From NCBI GenBank assembly GCA_018340805.1, contig JACMZG010001870.1, positions 46,952,309-47,016,308 of the forward strand: 64,000 nucleotides of DNA. The letters are read 5' to 3'. Numbering within the stretch: the first letter of the stretch is position 1; the number at the start of each line of letters is the position of its first letter. Below the pieces are notes generated by a model. The model saw nothing but the letters and a program-made list of their open reading frames with translations. It did no database searches and was not told the origin of the DNA. Shown here one piece after another: positions 24,601 to 33,509 of this stretch. Source of the stretch: Microvelia longipes. Lineage: Eukaryota; Arthropoda; Insecta; Hemiptera; Veliidae. The position numbers and the translations under genes were made by a program.

Positions 24601-26407
24601 TAGTGGGAGACTAGTCATACAGTCAAATATTTGTGAATGTTACTATATACTTATAAAATTATTGTTTTTCCTACTTTTAAGTTGTACTGATTGTTTTAAG
24701 AGATATACTTATTTTGATTTTAATTATATTTATGTGTTGTTTATTTTATTTAATTACTACATTTTCATTATTCAGGTAAGCTTAGATCGATATTGTTTTT
24801 AATCGAGTTTATTAGCGATTCAAAGAGATAGTTGTAAGGTTGGCAATACCAATGGCGGGAAAACGAAAGGGTGATCAACAATTTTTTTATCATAGGATTA
24901 GCATGGGAGCCGATCAAAATTCTTCTTTTTTTATTTATTGTTTGTTAATTTGTGACAAATGTGATGAAAATTATTAGAACGACCATCGGTGCTAAAAAAA
25001 ATTGCAAATATTTCATAGATAAATATTTGGATAATTCCAGGATTTTAAATATAGAATCAGGCTCTTATCACTACAGACTTTGATTCGTCCAATTTAACCC
25101 AGAAATAATAAAACCTAAACGAATAATTTAAACAAACATTTTACAAAAAGTGAATTTATGGAGTTATTAATTATTTTAGTGCGTAAATAAAATTGATTAA
25201 TAAATTAAAACACCATTACAATGAAAATCGGCTTCTTATCAGTTAATTTAAATACCTGTTACAACTAATTTAAACAATTTAATGCAATTAAATGGTGTGT
25301 TTGTGCAAACTAAAATTATTTAAAAGTGACATCAATTAACAATAAATAAAATAAAACACTATATTATGATCTTCATCTTCTTATCACTCAATTTAAATAC
25401 TCGTGACAACCCATTAAAACGCTATTTTTCAATGAAATTGTGATTCTACTGAGTTCATACGCCCTAAAATTAGTTAAATTAAAGCTCTTTGATAAAAAAT
25501 TTAAAGAAATAATCGTCACAAATAAGAAAAACCAAAGAATCCCCATAAGGACTTTAACAAAGATCACCCTTTCGTTATCAATTTCTTAGCAGCGACGGTG
25601 GCGCTGCTACGGACTTTGAATCACGAATAGATTTAAGTTTCCTTTGCCTTTATTATTTTAATTACAGTCCTCTATTTTGCTGCCCAAAGCTGTCGATGGA
25701 GTACGTGGGTAATTGTGTTCAGTTTTAGGTACACCCACCTACATACACACATAGCAACTATATTAATTTATAAATTGATGAATAACAGCAGGAAAACTGT
25801 AAATGATTATTATATTATTTTACAGCTGGGAAGGTTTTTACACTTTTTACCCTTTTCCTGTTTATATCAAGTACAGAGTTTACTATAGATTACTCCATAC
25901 AGAACAAATATAGTGTAAAGAAGAATAGTTCAGTGCAGAGTAGTGTACTCCAGTTCACATGCTGAACAAACCTAATAATAATAATATAACTGAAAATACT
26001 CTATTTAAAACTATAGAAATAGAAGGCCTTGAAATTTTTATTTTATACCCTCAAGCGTAATCTGGCAGTCCCCGGAGGACATGCCTTTTGTAATAAAAAG
26101 ACAAAGCCAGGAGTTTGTTAACTTGTTGCTTTTATATTATGAATGTAATCCTAAATAATAAAAACAAGCATCTATATGTTACAAATATTTATTGTGGTTC
26201 AGTCAGAAGTATAAACAGAAACAGAGCCCCATGCAGTTTTGTTTACTCTTAACTTGTACCTGAAATAGGATTAAATATAGTCAAAAAGTAATATTTACCT
26301 TGATCTCCATTAGATGTGACAGTATAGTCGTTAACTTGCATAGACTGCTCTAGCATGGACAAAGGGTCCAGCTCGATTTCCATACGATCTATTTCTACAT
26401 CCGACAT
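6364..26407 (-). CDS. ADD1: ADD-domain zinc-finger chromatin protein (complete, 8 exons, 605 aa)
   Basis: Exons: 26407-26299, 21193-20861, 19525-19196, 16915-16702, 14061-13861, 11668-11496, 9105-8955, 6670-6364. All junctions are GT-AG and in phase; the exon total of 1818 nt is exactly 606 codons. Residues about 268-372 form an ADD domain: a GATA-like finger (C269-x2-C272, C297-x2-C300) and a PHD-like finger with pairs CRWC (320-323), CEDC (336-339), CLDC (344-347) and CFVC (368-371). Around it are an acidic segment (about 37-60), an RG/RGG-rich segment (about 155-190), a proline run (about 430) and a lysine-rich region. ADD domains read the histone H3 tail. No SNF2 helicase or methyltransferase follows, unlike ATRX or DNMT3, which fits the separate insect ADD protein; Drosophila dADD1 is reported to associate with HP1a. 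Orthology is inferred from architecture only. Confidence 0.9.
7250..7282 (-). ncRNA. Hammerhead-like ribozyme motif, inverted partner
   Basis: The same layout read on the minus strand: CTGACGA, T, stem GAC/GTC, GAAA, ACCTGTC. Stem III is less symmetrical and stem I is decayed. Confidence 0.35.
7314..7346 (+). ncRNA. Hammerhead-like ribozyme motif
   Basis: CTGACGA, T, stem GACT/AGTC around an AATTAAT loop, GAAA, then the self-complementary ACCGGT and C as a predicted cleavage base. The flanks ACT before and AGT after can form a short stem I. The extra T after the CTGACGA box departs from the canonical core, so activity is uncertain. Confidence 0.45.
8376..8936. mobile_element. MITE family B, copy 2
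   Basis: The 8-bp duplication ATAATATG flanks it at 8368-8375 and 8937-8944. The left 21 nt of the terminus are duplicated in tandem. Its right edge is about 20 bp from exon 7 of the ADD gene. Confidence 0.9.
8955..9105 (-). CDS. ADD1: ADD gene exon 7
   Basis: Acceptor TTGCAG, donor GTAAAC. It encodes about 50 residues starting GIENVKQSVKSKIPD, amphipathic in look, with no known domain. A family B MITE is inserted only 10 nt past its splice donor. Confidence 0.85.
9160..9293. mobile_element. Short MITE family C, copy 2
   Basis: Inner inverted repeats 'aatcagttaacagcatggg' and 'ctgtcaactgattttaac' match copy 1 at 3671. The outermost left bases are lost. Confidence 0.6.
9300..10385 (-). mobile_element. 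Dispersed element R, minus copy
   Basis: It shows the R-element landmarks in reverse: 'cagggtacctcgaaactttt' at one side, an internal stretch with 'ggactcgctgcgctcatcc', and 'aggaggtcttaaaaacgcct' with a 'tgaaac' motif at the other. Related copies are at 14870, 16930, 30660, 37320, 41835 and 51660. No protein is recognised. Confidence 0.6.
10390..10775 (+). mobile_element. LINE 3' end fragment
   Basis: Open frame 10492-10677 ends with a GHLGIKMYNKLNDDVK and YYSLNEFF pattern. This is the usual C-terminus of Jockey/CR1-like reverse-transcriptase ORFs. A short 3' UTR and a (TTTA)n tail follow. Confidence 0.8.
11496..11668 (-). CDS. ADD1: ADD gene exon 6 (proline-rich linker)
   Basis: Acceptor TTTTAG, donor GTGAGC. 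It encodes a lysine-rich start, an acidic ADEDDLQIV segment and a run of five prolines followed by basic residues. Confidence 0.85.
11811..11847 (-). ncRNA. Hammerhead-like ribozyme motif
   Basis: CTGAGGA, T, stem GACC/GGTT with loop TTTATTT, GAAA, then self-complementary AGCCGGTT. GGTA before the core and TACT after it can form a 4-bp stem I. About 35 nt downstream is TGTGGATAGA, like the TGTGGAGAGA box beside the other motifs. Confidence 0.45.
11989..12390 (+). mobile_element. MITE family A, copy 2
   Basis: CAGTCTATCG start and CGAAAGACTG end with TA on each side; same internal sequence as the copy at 4951. The 76-codon frame inside is not a gene. Confidence 0.88.
12480..12830 (+). mobile_element. 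LINE 3' end fragment
   Basis: The frame near 12550-12786 has TGHGYLGITLYNQIPK and PLYSISDFF, the same C-terminal pattern as 10390, followed by a (TTTA)n tail. Confidence 0.82.
12845..13725. repeat. Degenerate AT-rich tandem array
   Basis: About 30-bp units of the type 'atattacacaaatgatacat' plus 'aataataat' repeat roughly 30 times with many small indels. It lies in the intron between ADD exons 5 and 6. Confidence 0.9.
13861..14061 (-). CDS. ADD1: ADD gene exon 5 (PHD-like part)
   Basis: Acceptor TTTACAG, donor GTAAAG. It encodes ICEDCPFAFCLDCM and HWRCFVCQ, completing the ADD fold. An alternative GT lies 8 nt earlier, but the one chosen keeps phase with exon 6. Confidence 0.9.
14234..14265 (-). 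ncRNA. Hammerhead-like ribozyme motif
   Basis: CTGATGA, T, stem GACC/GGTT with GAAA loop, GAAA, then AGCTGGCT, which is self-complementary when G-U pairs are allowed, then C. GGCA before and TGTC after form a 4-bp stem I. One extra T sits between the first core box and stem II. Confidence 0.5.
14590..14621 (+). ncRNA. Hammerhead-like ribozyme motif, inverted copy
   Basis: Same motif as at 14265 with an AAAA loop on stem II. All core boxes and the GGCA/TGTC stem I are kept. Confidence 0.5.
14718..14762. repeat. Perfect 15-bp hairpin
   Basis: ATAGGATTTACAGGA and its exact complement are separated by 8 nt inside intron 4 of the ADD gene. Confidence 0.75.
14870..16480 (-). mobile_element. Dispersed element R, minus copy with an insertion
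   Basis: 'agatacctcagaacttttcc' and an internal 'ttcagactcgctttgctagt' stretch are followed, after an unrelated insert (about 15130-15780), by the other R end near 16330-16480. The internal stretch is the likely source of the 62-bp satellite unit at 17043. Confidence 0.6.
16702..16915 (-). CDS. ADD1: ADD gene exon 4 (first ADD zinc finger)
   Basis: Acceptor TTTATAG, donor GTAAGT, ends in phase 2. It carries CTVCGK, HPMLKVLMCAAC and CRWC, the signature of the GATA-like finger and the start of the PHD-like part. Confidence 0.93.
16965..18175 (+). repeat. 62-bp satellite array (about 18 copies) grown from element R
   Basis: The array opens with an R-element end ('tacggggtcctcagaacttt'). It then repeats a 62-bp unit containing 'ttaggactcactttgcttgt', 'cctcagaaaatacaaatcac' and 'caagtttacactacaaca'. 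Single-base gaps are frequent. Open frames across it are artefacts of the period. It lies in the intron between ADD exons 3 and 4. Confidence 0.93.
19022..19100 (-). other. tRNA-like / SINE-head sequence
   Basis: Read on the minus strand, it has an A-box-like AGCTCAGTGGTAGAG, a B-box GGTTCAAATCC and terminal TCCACAG/CTGTGGA complementarity. The spacing before the D-arm is short and the T-stem is imperfect. It is probably a tRNA-derived repeat, not a working tRNA gene. Confidence 0.5.
19196..19525 (-). CDS. ADD1: ADD gene exon 3 (RGG-rich segment)
   Basis: Acceptor TTCTAG, donor GTGAGA. It encodes tandem RGG-type units of about seven residues (for example IRGG, FRGG, SRGN) within a longer basic segment. 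RG-rich runs commonly bind nucleic acid; that role is inferred here. Confidence 0.88.
19785..20615. mobile_element. Foldback element family E, copy 1
   Basis: Left arm ('atgactcatactacttcaac', 'gaaaatataccttaaattat', 'ccagagtggagccctt') and right arm ('aaggctccactctggatagg', 'acaaaatgagccaca') are inverted over about 300 bp each. Other copies are at 35331 and 39992, with a single arm at 61205. It lies in the intron between ADD exons 2 and 3. Confidence 0.75.
20861..21193 (-). CDS. ADD1: ADD gene exon 2 (acidic segment)
   Basis: Acceptor TTTGCAG, donor GTTAGA. It encodes an Asp/Glu-rich stretch that opens with DVVMLCDDD, a hydrophobic-acidic motif resembling a SUMO-interacting motif. No known fold. 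Confidence 0.88.
21600..22445 (+). repeat. 68-bp satellite array (about 12 copies)
   Basis: The unit contains 'gaatttatgcagttggttcc', 'caaggctagacgaggaaacc' and 'attcaattaactcacaagg'. Several copies have short deletions. It lies in ADD intron 1. The long open frame across it is not a gene. Confidence 0.93.
23191..23925. mobile_element. MITE family D, copy 1 (8-bp TSD)
   Basis: The direct repeat CTTTAGAT flanks it at 23183-23190 and 23926-23933. The right end is CAGT-proximal 'tttctacatcacttta'. The left terminus has lost about 12 nt of the repeat seen in copy 2 (59809). Next to each end is a G- or C-rich block ('gtaggggcgggggcgcagg') and 'cacagtggtctaactccc'. Confidence 0.8.
24335..24425 (+). 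mobile_element. Possible Penelope-like fragment
   Basis: CTGAAGA, T, a GCAC/GTGC hairpin, then 'ataataaaacttagcac' and 'tttgtggttact' follow the order seen beside the hammerhead-like motifs. The GAAA box is absent, so any ribozyme is dead. Confidence 0.3.
24856..25577. other. Inverted repeat pair in ADD intron 1
   Basis: ACGAAAGGGTGATC near 24856 and its complement near 25563 bracket about 720 bp of AT-rich non-coding sequence. This could be a MITE, but no target duplication is clear. Confidence 0.35.
26299..26407 (-). CDS. ADD1: ADD gene exon 1 (start codon)
   Basis: Begins MSDVEIDRMEIELDPLSMLE and ends in phase 1 before GTAAATA. ATG is at 26407-26405. A TTTAAG acceptor-like site at 26429-26428, preceded by pyrimidines, suggests a 5' UTR intron just upstream. 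Confidence 0.88.
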
Positions 26408-27103
26408 CTTTATCGACTTATTTCCGTCTTAAAGCGAAAAGATGTGGTTTATTATATACATGAAATATAAAACAAATTAGTTACAAATATGTGCTTTCTA
26501 CAAACCGCATTTTTAACACCCATCATAAACGACTTAAAAATCCCAACTAAAATATTATTTAAATTTAATTATTTTACACGAATACTTCACCAGTTAAATA
26601 TGTAAACAGTAATAATCGATAACAAATAAATATTACCAATAATAACACTTAATTCATTAATAAATTTACAAAAATTTGAACCATTTGAACTTATTTCCAC
26701 ATAAAAATATTATCGTTTTTTGTGTTTGTCATTCAGGTTTGTACTTTTAACATTCAAACAAAAAACAAGAAGTCATTAAACAAAGAACAAATCATAATTA
26801 ATTTATAATGTAAAATACTTATTGGACATTAAAAGATTAATCATTAAACTAATTATTTAATGGAGTTAAATTAAAATGTATAAAAAATTAATCAAAAATC
26901 TGATAAATTGTTCAAGTTGGTCAACTTGATTATTTTCTATCTTTTTTTGTTGAGGAAAATTTCGCCATGTTTATATTTCAGATGTTTGATTGTGTCATGT
27001 TCAATTTTACTTAATATTTTTAATTTTTTACTTTAATTTTTTTGTTTTTTTTATTTTTTTAAGTTTTTAATTAATAAACTAAAGTCTAGTTAAAACATTC
27101 AAG

Positions 27104-27153
27104 CTGGACAGACTACCAGAATATTTGCGCGACACCGTCGACTGGTTTATGGG
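27104..27153 (+). CDS. Mob2: Mob2 putative 5' exon
   Basis: Reads [17 protein letters not shown] and then a GTAAAA donor in phase 2, joining exactly to KARRKDRE of the next exon. Human MOB2 starts with a similar DWLMGK. The acceptor (TTCAAG) is weak. The ATG inside FMG could instead be a start. Confidence 0.6.
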
Positions 27154-30100
27154 GTAAAATTTGTTCAATAAATTTTTGTAATCTGACATTATTTATTTTG
27201 ATTTTAAAGATAATCCATGAGTTTATATTAAGTATTTAATAAAATTTTACAATCCTGCAAACTTAATATGTCCTCATTTACTTAGGTACTTTTAAAATAG
27301 TAAAAATTATATCATTGTTTTTATCAATGCCCTTGAAAAAATTTATGATCGATAATTTATATTGCTGATTTCTTGTAATATATTTTTGATTTAATTTTAG
27401 AAAAGCTCGTCGGAAGGACCGAGAATCGTCAGCCATAAGCTCTGATGAACCTAAATTATATTTAGAAGAGACTGTTTTAGAGCGAAAATTACCTGAAATC
27501 GATTTAAAAGTTCTTGTAGATTTGCCTGCTGGTTTAGATTATAATGAATGGCTCGCTTCACACAGTAAGTTTTATTGTTATTTGTATTAATTTATTGACT
27601 TTAAATTTGATAAATATCTATTACTAAGATTGCTCTGTTATGTTACAGCTATAGCGTTTTTTGATCAAATTAATTTAGTTTATGGTACGATATGTGAATT
27701 CTGCACCATGTCTGGCTGCCCTGACATGATAGGACCACAGCTCAGGTGAGATTTTTTTCAATATTACATCTATTATAGATACTATAAAAGTAGTGAGTAT
27801 TACTTAAAGGTTAGTATTTAGTGGCCTTCTAGTCTAGGAAGAGGATCAGCTGTTATATCCAATAATGCATTAAGACTTCTACTCAGCTGTTAATAGGTCT
27901 GTTCTAAAGTTATATATAAACTAAGTAGGAATAGGAAATCTCCTATACTAACCTGTGTATAAAAATTCAGACATGTGTGATCAGCTAATAGCTGGCTCTA
28001 AAATAACTGCACATGAACTTTGTTGAATGAATTTACTGTTGTTGGGGCGTGTTGTTCAAGGCGAGACCGTATCGCACCACAGGATTATTTAGAACTTTTT
28101 GTGGTTATCATTTGTTGCTTAACTTACCTTTTATTTTTAGACTCCTAGCTGCTTTATTCTATGGCAAAACCGCTTCACAGTTTTTTTAATAAACTCAAGT
28201 TCTGGCGGGGAAATCACTCTTATCACATGTGATAACAATAATTTATGTATTTCAACTTTTTAAAATTTTATAATTAAAACTTTATAATATCTTTATAAAA
28301 TTGTTAAAATAATATTTTAACAATATTATAATTATATTTATGCTATTTTAATTATTAAAACGAAAAACACATAACATTTAAAATGTTATGTGCACATAAT
28401 AAACTATAAGTGATACATTTTTAAGTGCGTCTTATTCACCCTACTTTTTGTTTAATTTATGAAATTATTACATTGAATTTGAGGAAATAGTTATTCTTTA
28501 ATTAATATGTACTAACTTTAATAAAAAAGGCATCAATAGAGATTTTGTTTTAGTATGCTGAATACTGCTCAAAATCGGATTCATTCGTTCCAAATGTAAG
28601 ATGATATTTGTACATACTTAATTTGAACAAAAATAATTTAAAACTAGCTATTCACGTAATTTTTTTACAAAAGATAGTGCAGAATAATAAAATAATAACT
28701 ATTTACCCCTATTCTAAGCAATCATATCATAATTTGAAAGAAACGTAACGTAAACAACAATCAAGTAAACCTTTTTTTCACTGATATCCGAACGGCTTTG
28801 CCTAAAAAACATTTTAGATCCAGGTTTGTATGATAATTTTGAGCATTGCAGGCTTAAAAATAACTCGCAATACAATAAAAACTGATGTAACTAATTCAGT
28901 TACATCATTCAAATGTTCAAAAATGGGTTTTGAACATTTGTTAGTTTTAGCATTGACCTTGATATTTGAATTGAACCAATCAACTAACCAACCCAATTGA
29001 TGTAATGGCTTTTTGCCGTGAATCTTACTTTTTTAAATATTAAATTTTTTTTATTGGTTATAAAAATTTGTACAATTAATATTTTTTTTTCTTTGAAATA
29101 AATTTTTTCTTACCTCGATTTACCCAACAAAACAAAAAAAACATAGGTTAAACTTTATGCACCTTCCTCATTATGGTTATGCTAAAACCCTCCATCGAGC
29201 ATTCCCTATTATAGTAGTAGTAGTAGTAGTAAGAGTGAGGAGGTCAAGCCTGGTGAGTAGACCACACCATTGGGTCCTTTCCACCAACCCCGAAGTCAAC
29301 CACCTATCACTGTACTTCCACTACTTTCTCCTTGTCAAACCTCCTGCTACGATACATGAAAGTAAGAATGTCCTGCCATCTTAGAGACTCCATTTCCTCT
29401 TCGAGTAGCGTACCAGTTCCAAATATTTGAAACCTGAGCCTTCCAAACCTTTCACACGTTGCCAAATAATGATAGGCTGTTTCTTCCTCATTGTCTTCAC
29501 ATATTCCCTATTATAAGTAAAGCTATTTCCACTGGACTTGTTCTAAGATTTAAATTGTGATCAAAAACTAATATTTATGAAAATTAAGAAGTTTGAAAAT
29601 GCATTATTGGATAAACAGACTATGCAGTTGACGGGATTTAACTTTTTTTAAAAATATTTATTTATTTAATTTAAATTCAATTTATTTAAGTATTGAATCA
29701 CTACTTGCATGCTCATGATGCAGTTGACACAATATCCTTTCAAAATATATTTTTTTAAAGAATTGAATTTATTTAATTTTTTATTCAATTTATTTATGTA
29801 TTGAATCATTATTTGCATGAGCTCTCTTTATTTGATCTAGATCTATATTAAGTAGTAACTAGTATAAAGTAATCACAACTAACTGTAACTTAACTGTATT
29901 AAGTAATCACAACTATAATACCCGTCATAATCACAATTTAGAAATTAAATACTGCAGGCTTCACCGTACTCAAAATAGTACAAACTATTGGTGCATCAAA
30001 TTTTTCAATCACTTACCAAAATTTATTCAAGACCTAGAACTAAAATCTTTTAAAGGTAAACTGGAAACTATATTAAAAACACATGCTTTTTATTCCTACC

Positions 30101-33100
30101 AAGATTTTCTAAGCTTTAAAATTTTTTTAAATTTTGTAACTTTTTTTTTTTTTGACGATTATTGTACCCATTTTTGGGTTGTTAATAATAATTATATTCT
30201 GTATTCTGTATTCTAGCGAATATATAGAAACTTATTGTTTCAGGACATACATGTGGTTTGATGAGAAAGGGAAAAAAACCAAAGTAGCGGCACCCCAGTA
30301 TATAGACTATGTAATGACGTTTACTCAGAAAACTATAACAGATGAATCTATTTTCCCTACTAAATATGGTAACTTAAGAATTTGGATTAATTTTGCTTAA
30401 GTTAAATTGAAATGATAAGATAGCAGGAAGAGAAGGGATCAAGCTGACCTTCATATAAGTCTGATAAATAGTTATTCTTTGAAATAATTTATCTCATTTA
30501 GCACCTGTACGAAATTTTAAGTCTCTAACTCAGCTTCAGTTCAGCATAGTGTCTTCATACCCTTGTATGAATTGGGGCTGCTCACTAATTTTTGAACAAA
30601 TGGTTCTTCTCTTCCTCTGCAGTCAAATTTAATGGGTTGATTCGACTGAACTCTGTTGCAATCCTTGTAAGGATTTACTTTTCCTCATTTATACCTACAG
30701 TATATAGGAAAAGTATTGTGTTTGCAAAAATATCTGAAACCGGAATTACCCGTTTTACAAGCCTCCTGAGAGGTTTTCTTAAAGTCGTCTCTGTGTGTGT
30801 CTGTTATCATTGTAGGTCCCAGTGTATTTTTGCTAGAGACTTGAAACTTTGTACAAAAATCAGTCTACCACTGTAGTTATGCTATTCAGAAAATAATATT
30901 TTCATGTCGTCATTAACCCGCAATAATGACTCAGCTAAAATTTGGAAAAATCTTAAAACGCAGAAAAATAATGCAATCGGATTGAAATTTAGCACGTATG
31001 CATTAGTTACATTTTTATTGAATGACTTGTGTACGTCTTTTAAAAATCATAAAATGATTCGATTGAAAGAAATTTAGTACATAATTTTTGTTGGATCATA
31101 AAAATTATTGAGCGTGTTTATGGGTAAGCATTTAGTGCTGTATGGTTGACCGCTGAGAATGATACGGATGTATTTACTATCAGACGATGAGCGAAGTGAG
31201 TCCAAAGACATGTTGCAGTACGAATTTGCCGAATTGTATATTCTAAGGACGAGGGAAGTGAATCCGATGTGATGAGGAAAAGTTCCGAGATACCCCGTAC
31301 CCGAATACTTTTAAATTTTTTCAGGTATTAGCCCTAAATGAAATGCAGTAATTTTATTCACACTTTCTCTATTACATGCGTTATCCACTAAGTTCCTGCA
31401 GGAATTAATATTTTAAATTTTGAATCTTTTAATATTATGAGGTCATGCAAAGTTAACCCATATGTATTATATATATGATTTTATGAATAAATAAATAATT
31501 AGAATATATATACAATCCTTGCATGGTTGTTGCAAGTCTTAACAGAGAAGGTGGTCTATGAGGCTCTCAAGTATAAAAATAAATAGATATAAGCTGGCTG
31601 GGGAAAGAACCATTGAACCGTCTTAGTCTGCCTTGTACTTAAAATAATACTATATATAGAAGGAGCACAGGACTGTAAACACAATCTAATTCCACTGATA
31701 ACACGAAAGCCGGTTGACTGGTGCAACTAAGTAATGCTGTCAACCTGACAACAAAACATTATTTTAAATATGTGTCATAAATATCTATTAGTGAAGAAAG
31801 GTCGTAAAGAACAAATATTATAACTTAAAACACCTGCTGAGTATTTAATAAAACCGGTCTTAGATGGCAAAAGGGTGGCGGAATACAAGAATCAACATTT
31901 AGTTGATGAGGACTACTTTTTATCTATAATTTTAATAAATACGTTAAACTACAATTTAAAATGCTTAAAATATTGTAATGCACCGATATTTATATTAGTA
32001 TTTTATGAATAATCAATCATTAATTAATAATAGAACATAATAATTCAGCAGTATTGCCAACTTTTTTTTTCAGAAAATTGTATATTGTTAGGGTGGCAGC
32101 ATTACTTAGGTGCACCAGTGAACCGACTTTCGTGTTATCAGTAGTGCTCCTTCTATATATAGTATTATTCTAAGGCCTTATATTAACACGTGATTTTGGC
32201 ACCGGAGCTCCAATGTTTGCAGCTATGCTCTAATTTCTTATGAATAGCTATTGTATTATAAAGATTTTGTTAACTTTAAAACTTAGAGGATAGTGGATAC
32301 AGTCCAACTGAGGTGGTTTCCACAGTGTACTGATATTCTAAAATGGGCATTTATTTATTATGTCCAAACTACTATTGACGAACTCTGGTGACTACTTTAC
32401 ATTAGGTTATGTTTATATAAGCTGATTTCAATTAAGTTTTTAACTCCATATAAGAAAGCAAAAGTTTCAACTGAAAAATTGATTTGAAATATTTCACTTT
32501 TTAAAGGAGTCAAGTGAAGCTACAGTCTATCCTTTAGTTTAAGAATCCCCAAGGTCATAAGTATTTTGGGGATTGACCAATCAGAGAAACCGCTGCCAAC
32601 CTCTCACTTAAAAAGAGAAAAAAAGTCCCTACCACAATAACCCCTGTAGGGAAAAACCTTCTTCCCGGAAATCGTTCACTTTGTTTGTGGTTCTTCTTTT
32701 GATTTCATTGTTTTAAAAACTACTTTCAAATTAATCTTAAAGTGATATTTTAAAATAAAACTACACAAAAGAAATGTAAAAAACATCGCCAAGAAAATAT
32801 GGGTAAAATAACCTGATTTGTTTACATAGGTTTTTTCCGCTCCCTTCTTGCAGGGATTTTTTTTCTTATGAAGAATGAGTGGTGTCTAAACTGACCTGTC
32901 AAGATTTTTAAACTAAACGATAGACTGTAATTCATAATTTTATTTTGTGTATCTTTATTTTGTATTATTCATGTCTTATTTTTAAAGTTTTAAATAAAAA
33001 CTTTTGAATATTAATTTAAATGAATGAATTGGACGTTTTTGTCAGGTCACGAGTTTCCGAGTTCTTTTGAGTCAATAGTGCGAAAAATCCTTCGACTTCT

Positions 33101-33377
33101 CTACCACGTAATGTCCCACATCTATCATTGTCACTTCAAAGAAGTTGTTTTACTCAATCTGCACGCCCATCTCAACTGTCTCTTTGCTCATATAACTCTG
33201 TTCAATACGAGGTTCGCTTTGATCGAACCCCACGAGACGCAAGTTCTTCAAGATTTGGTTGTAGCTTTAAAAATATTAAACCAAGAAGAGCCGGGAGGGA
33301 GTACGGCACCTGAGAGTCCGCCCCAGGAACAACCTCCACCCCACCCTCCTCCCACACCCCCACCCGCAGAGACGTAG
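27104..33377 (+). CDS. Mob2: Mob2, MOB kinase activator (5 exons seen, 3' complete)
   Basis: Exons 27104-27153 (putative), 27401-27564, 27649-27745, 30244-30368 and 33046-33377; all GT-AG and in phase. The protein shows the MOB core: YNEWLASH, the zinc pair C-x4-C in [36 protein letters not shown], and the zinc histidines in SHIYHCHF. The order and wording match animal MOB2 more than MOB1, MOB3 or MOB4. A proline-rich tail of about 30 residues ends at TAG. MOB2 binds NDR-family kinases (Tricornered in flies) and acts in cell morphology and neurite or photoreceptor development (family knowledge). No initiator ATG is certain: the putative first exon is open upstream to a stop, with an acceptor-like AAG, so further 5' exons may exist. 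Confidence 0.93.
27401..27564 (+). CDS. Mob2: Mob2 exon 2
   Basis: Acceptor ATTTTAG, donor GTAAGT. Encodes KARRKDRE through YNEWLASH. Confidence 0.95.
27649..27745 (+). CDS. Mob2: Mob2 exon 3 (zinc cysteines)
   Basis: Acceptor GTTACAG, donor GTGAGA; separated by an 84-nt intron from exon 2. Encodes [16 protein letters not shown] and the second cysteine. Confidence 0.95.
27900..28010 (+). repeat. Short dispersed repeat ('tatactaacctgtgta'), copy 2
   Basis: Same block as at 1200-1290, in Mob2 intron 3, followed by 'aaaataactgcacatgaact'. Confidence 0.5.
29290..29515 (-). mobile_element. LINE fragment, region after the reverse transcriptase/RNase H
   Basis: On the minus strand an uninterrupted frame reads [20 protein letters not shown], then FGTGTL and WQDILTFM. 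The C-x(n)-ET-x2-H-x4-C pattern is usual near the C-terminus of Jockey/I-like ORF2 proteins. It lies in Mob2 intron 3 and is cut at both ends. Confidence 0.7.
29940..30135 (+). mobile_element. LINE 3' end fragment
   Basis: The frame reads [15 protein letters not shown] and [10 protein letters not shown], the typical reverse-transcriptase C-terminus, then runs into a T-rich tract just before Mob2 exon 4. Confidence 0.7.
30244..30368 (+). CDS. Mob2: Mob2 exon 4
   Basis: Acceptor GTTTCAG, donor GTAACT. Encodes [12 protein letters not shown] to FPTKYG. A LINE 3' end lies only about 110 bp upstream. Confidence 0.95.
30660..31315 (+). mobile_element. Dispersed element R, nearly full plus copy
   Basis: Begins 'tttacttttcctcatttata' and ends 'gatgaggaaaagttccgaga' plus 'taccccgtaccc', so the ends are inverted copies of 'acttttcctcat'. 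Between them are the landmarks 'aatgactcagctaaaattt', 'ttgttggatcataaaaatta' and 'tgagcgaagtgagtcc'. No protein is recognised. Confidence 0.7.
31638..32174. mobile_element. MITE family B, copy 3
   Basis: Flanked by GCCTTGTA (31630-31637) and GCCTTATA (32175-32182), an 8-bp duplication with one mismatch. Mob2 intron 4. Confidence 0.9.
32190..32365 (+). mobile_element. Degenerate tRNA-derived SINE
   Basis: 'ttttggcaccggagctccaa', 'gctatgctctaatttcttat' and 'aaaatgggcatttattt' match, in order, the better copy at 35626. The 5' part is lost next to the MITE at 31638. Confidence 0.6.
32523..32927 (+). mobile_element. MITE family A, copy 3
   Basis: CAGTCTATCC start, TAGACTG end, TA on both sides. 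Mob2 intron 4, about 120 bp before exon 5. Confidence 0.88.
33046..33377 (+). CDS. Mob2: Mob2 exon 5 (stop codon)
   Basis: Acceptor TTGTCAG. Encodes HEFPSSFES, the HIYHCH zinc histidines, the C-terminal helices and a PPP-rich tail, then TAG. Confidence 0.95.
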
Positions 33378-33494
33378 ACGGTATATATCAAAGTTTTAAA
33401 AAATTAATTTACTCCCTTTTCTTCAACCCCTCCCAACTTTATCCTTATCACTTTTAGAGCACTTTAAAAAAAAACTAAATTTTATTTTTATTTC

Positions 33495-33500
33495 AATAAA
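33495..33500 (+). terminator. Poly(A) signal of Mob2
   Basis: AATAAA about 118 bp past the Mob2 stop codon. Confidence 0.65.
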
Positions 33501-33509
33501 ATATCCAAG

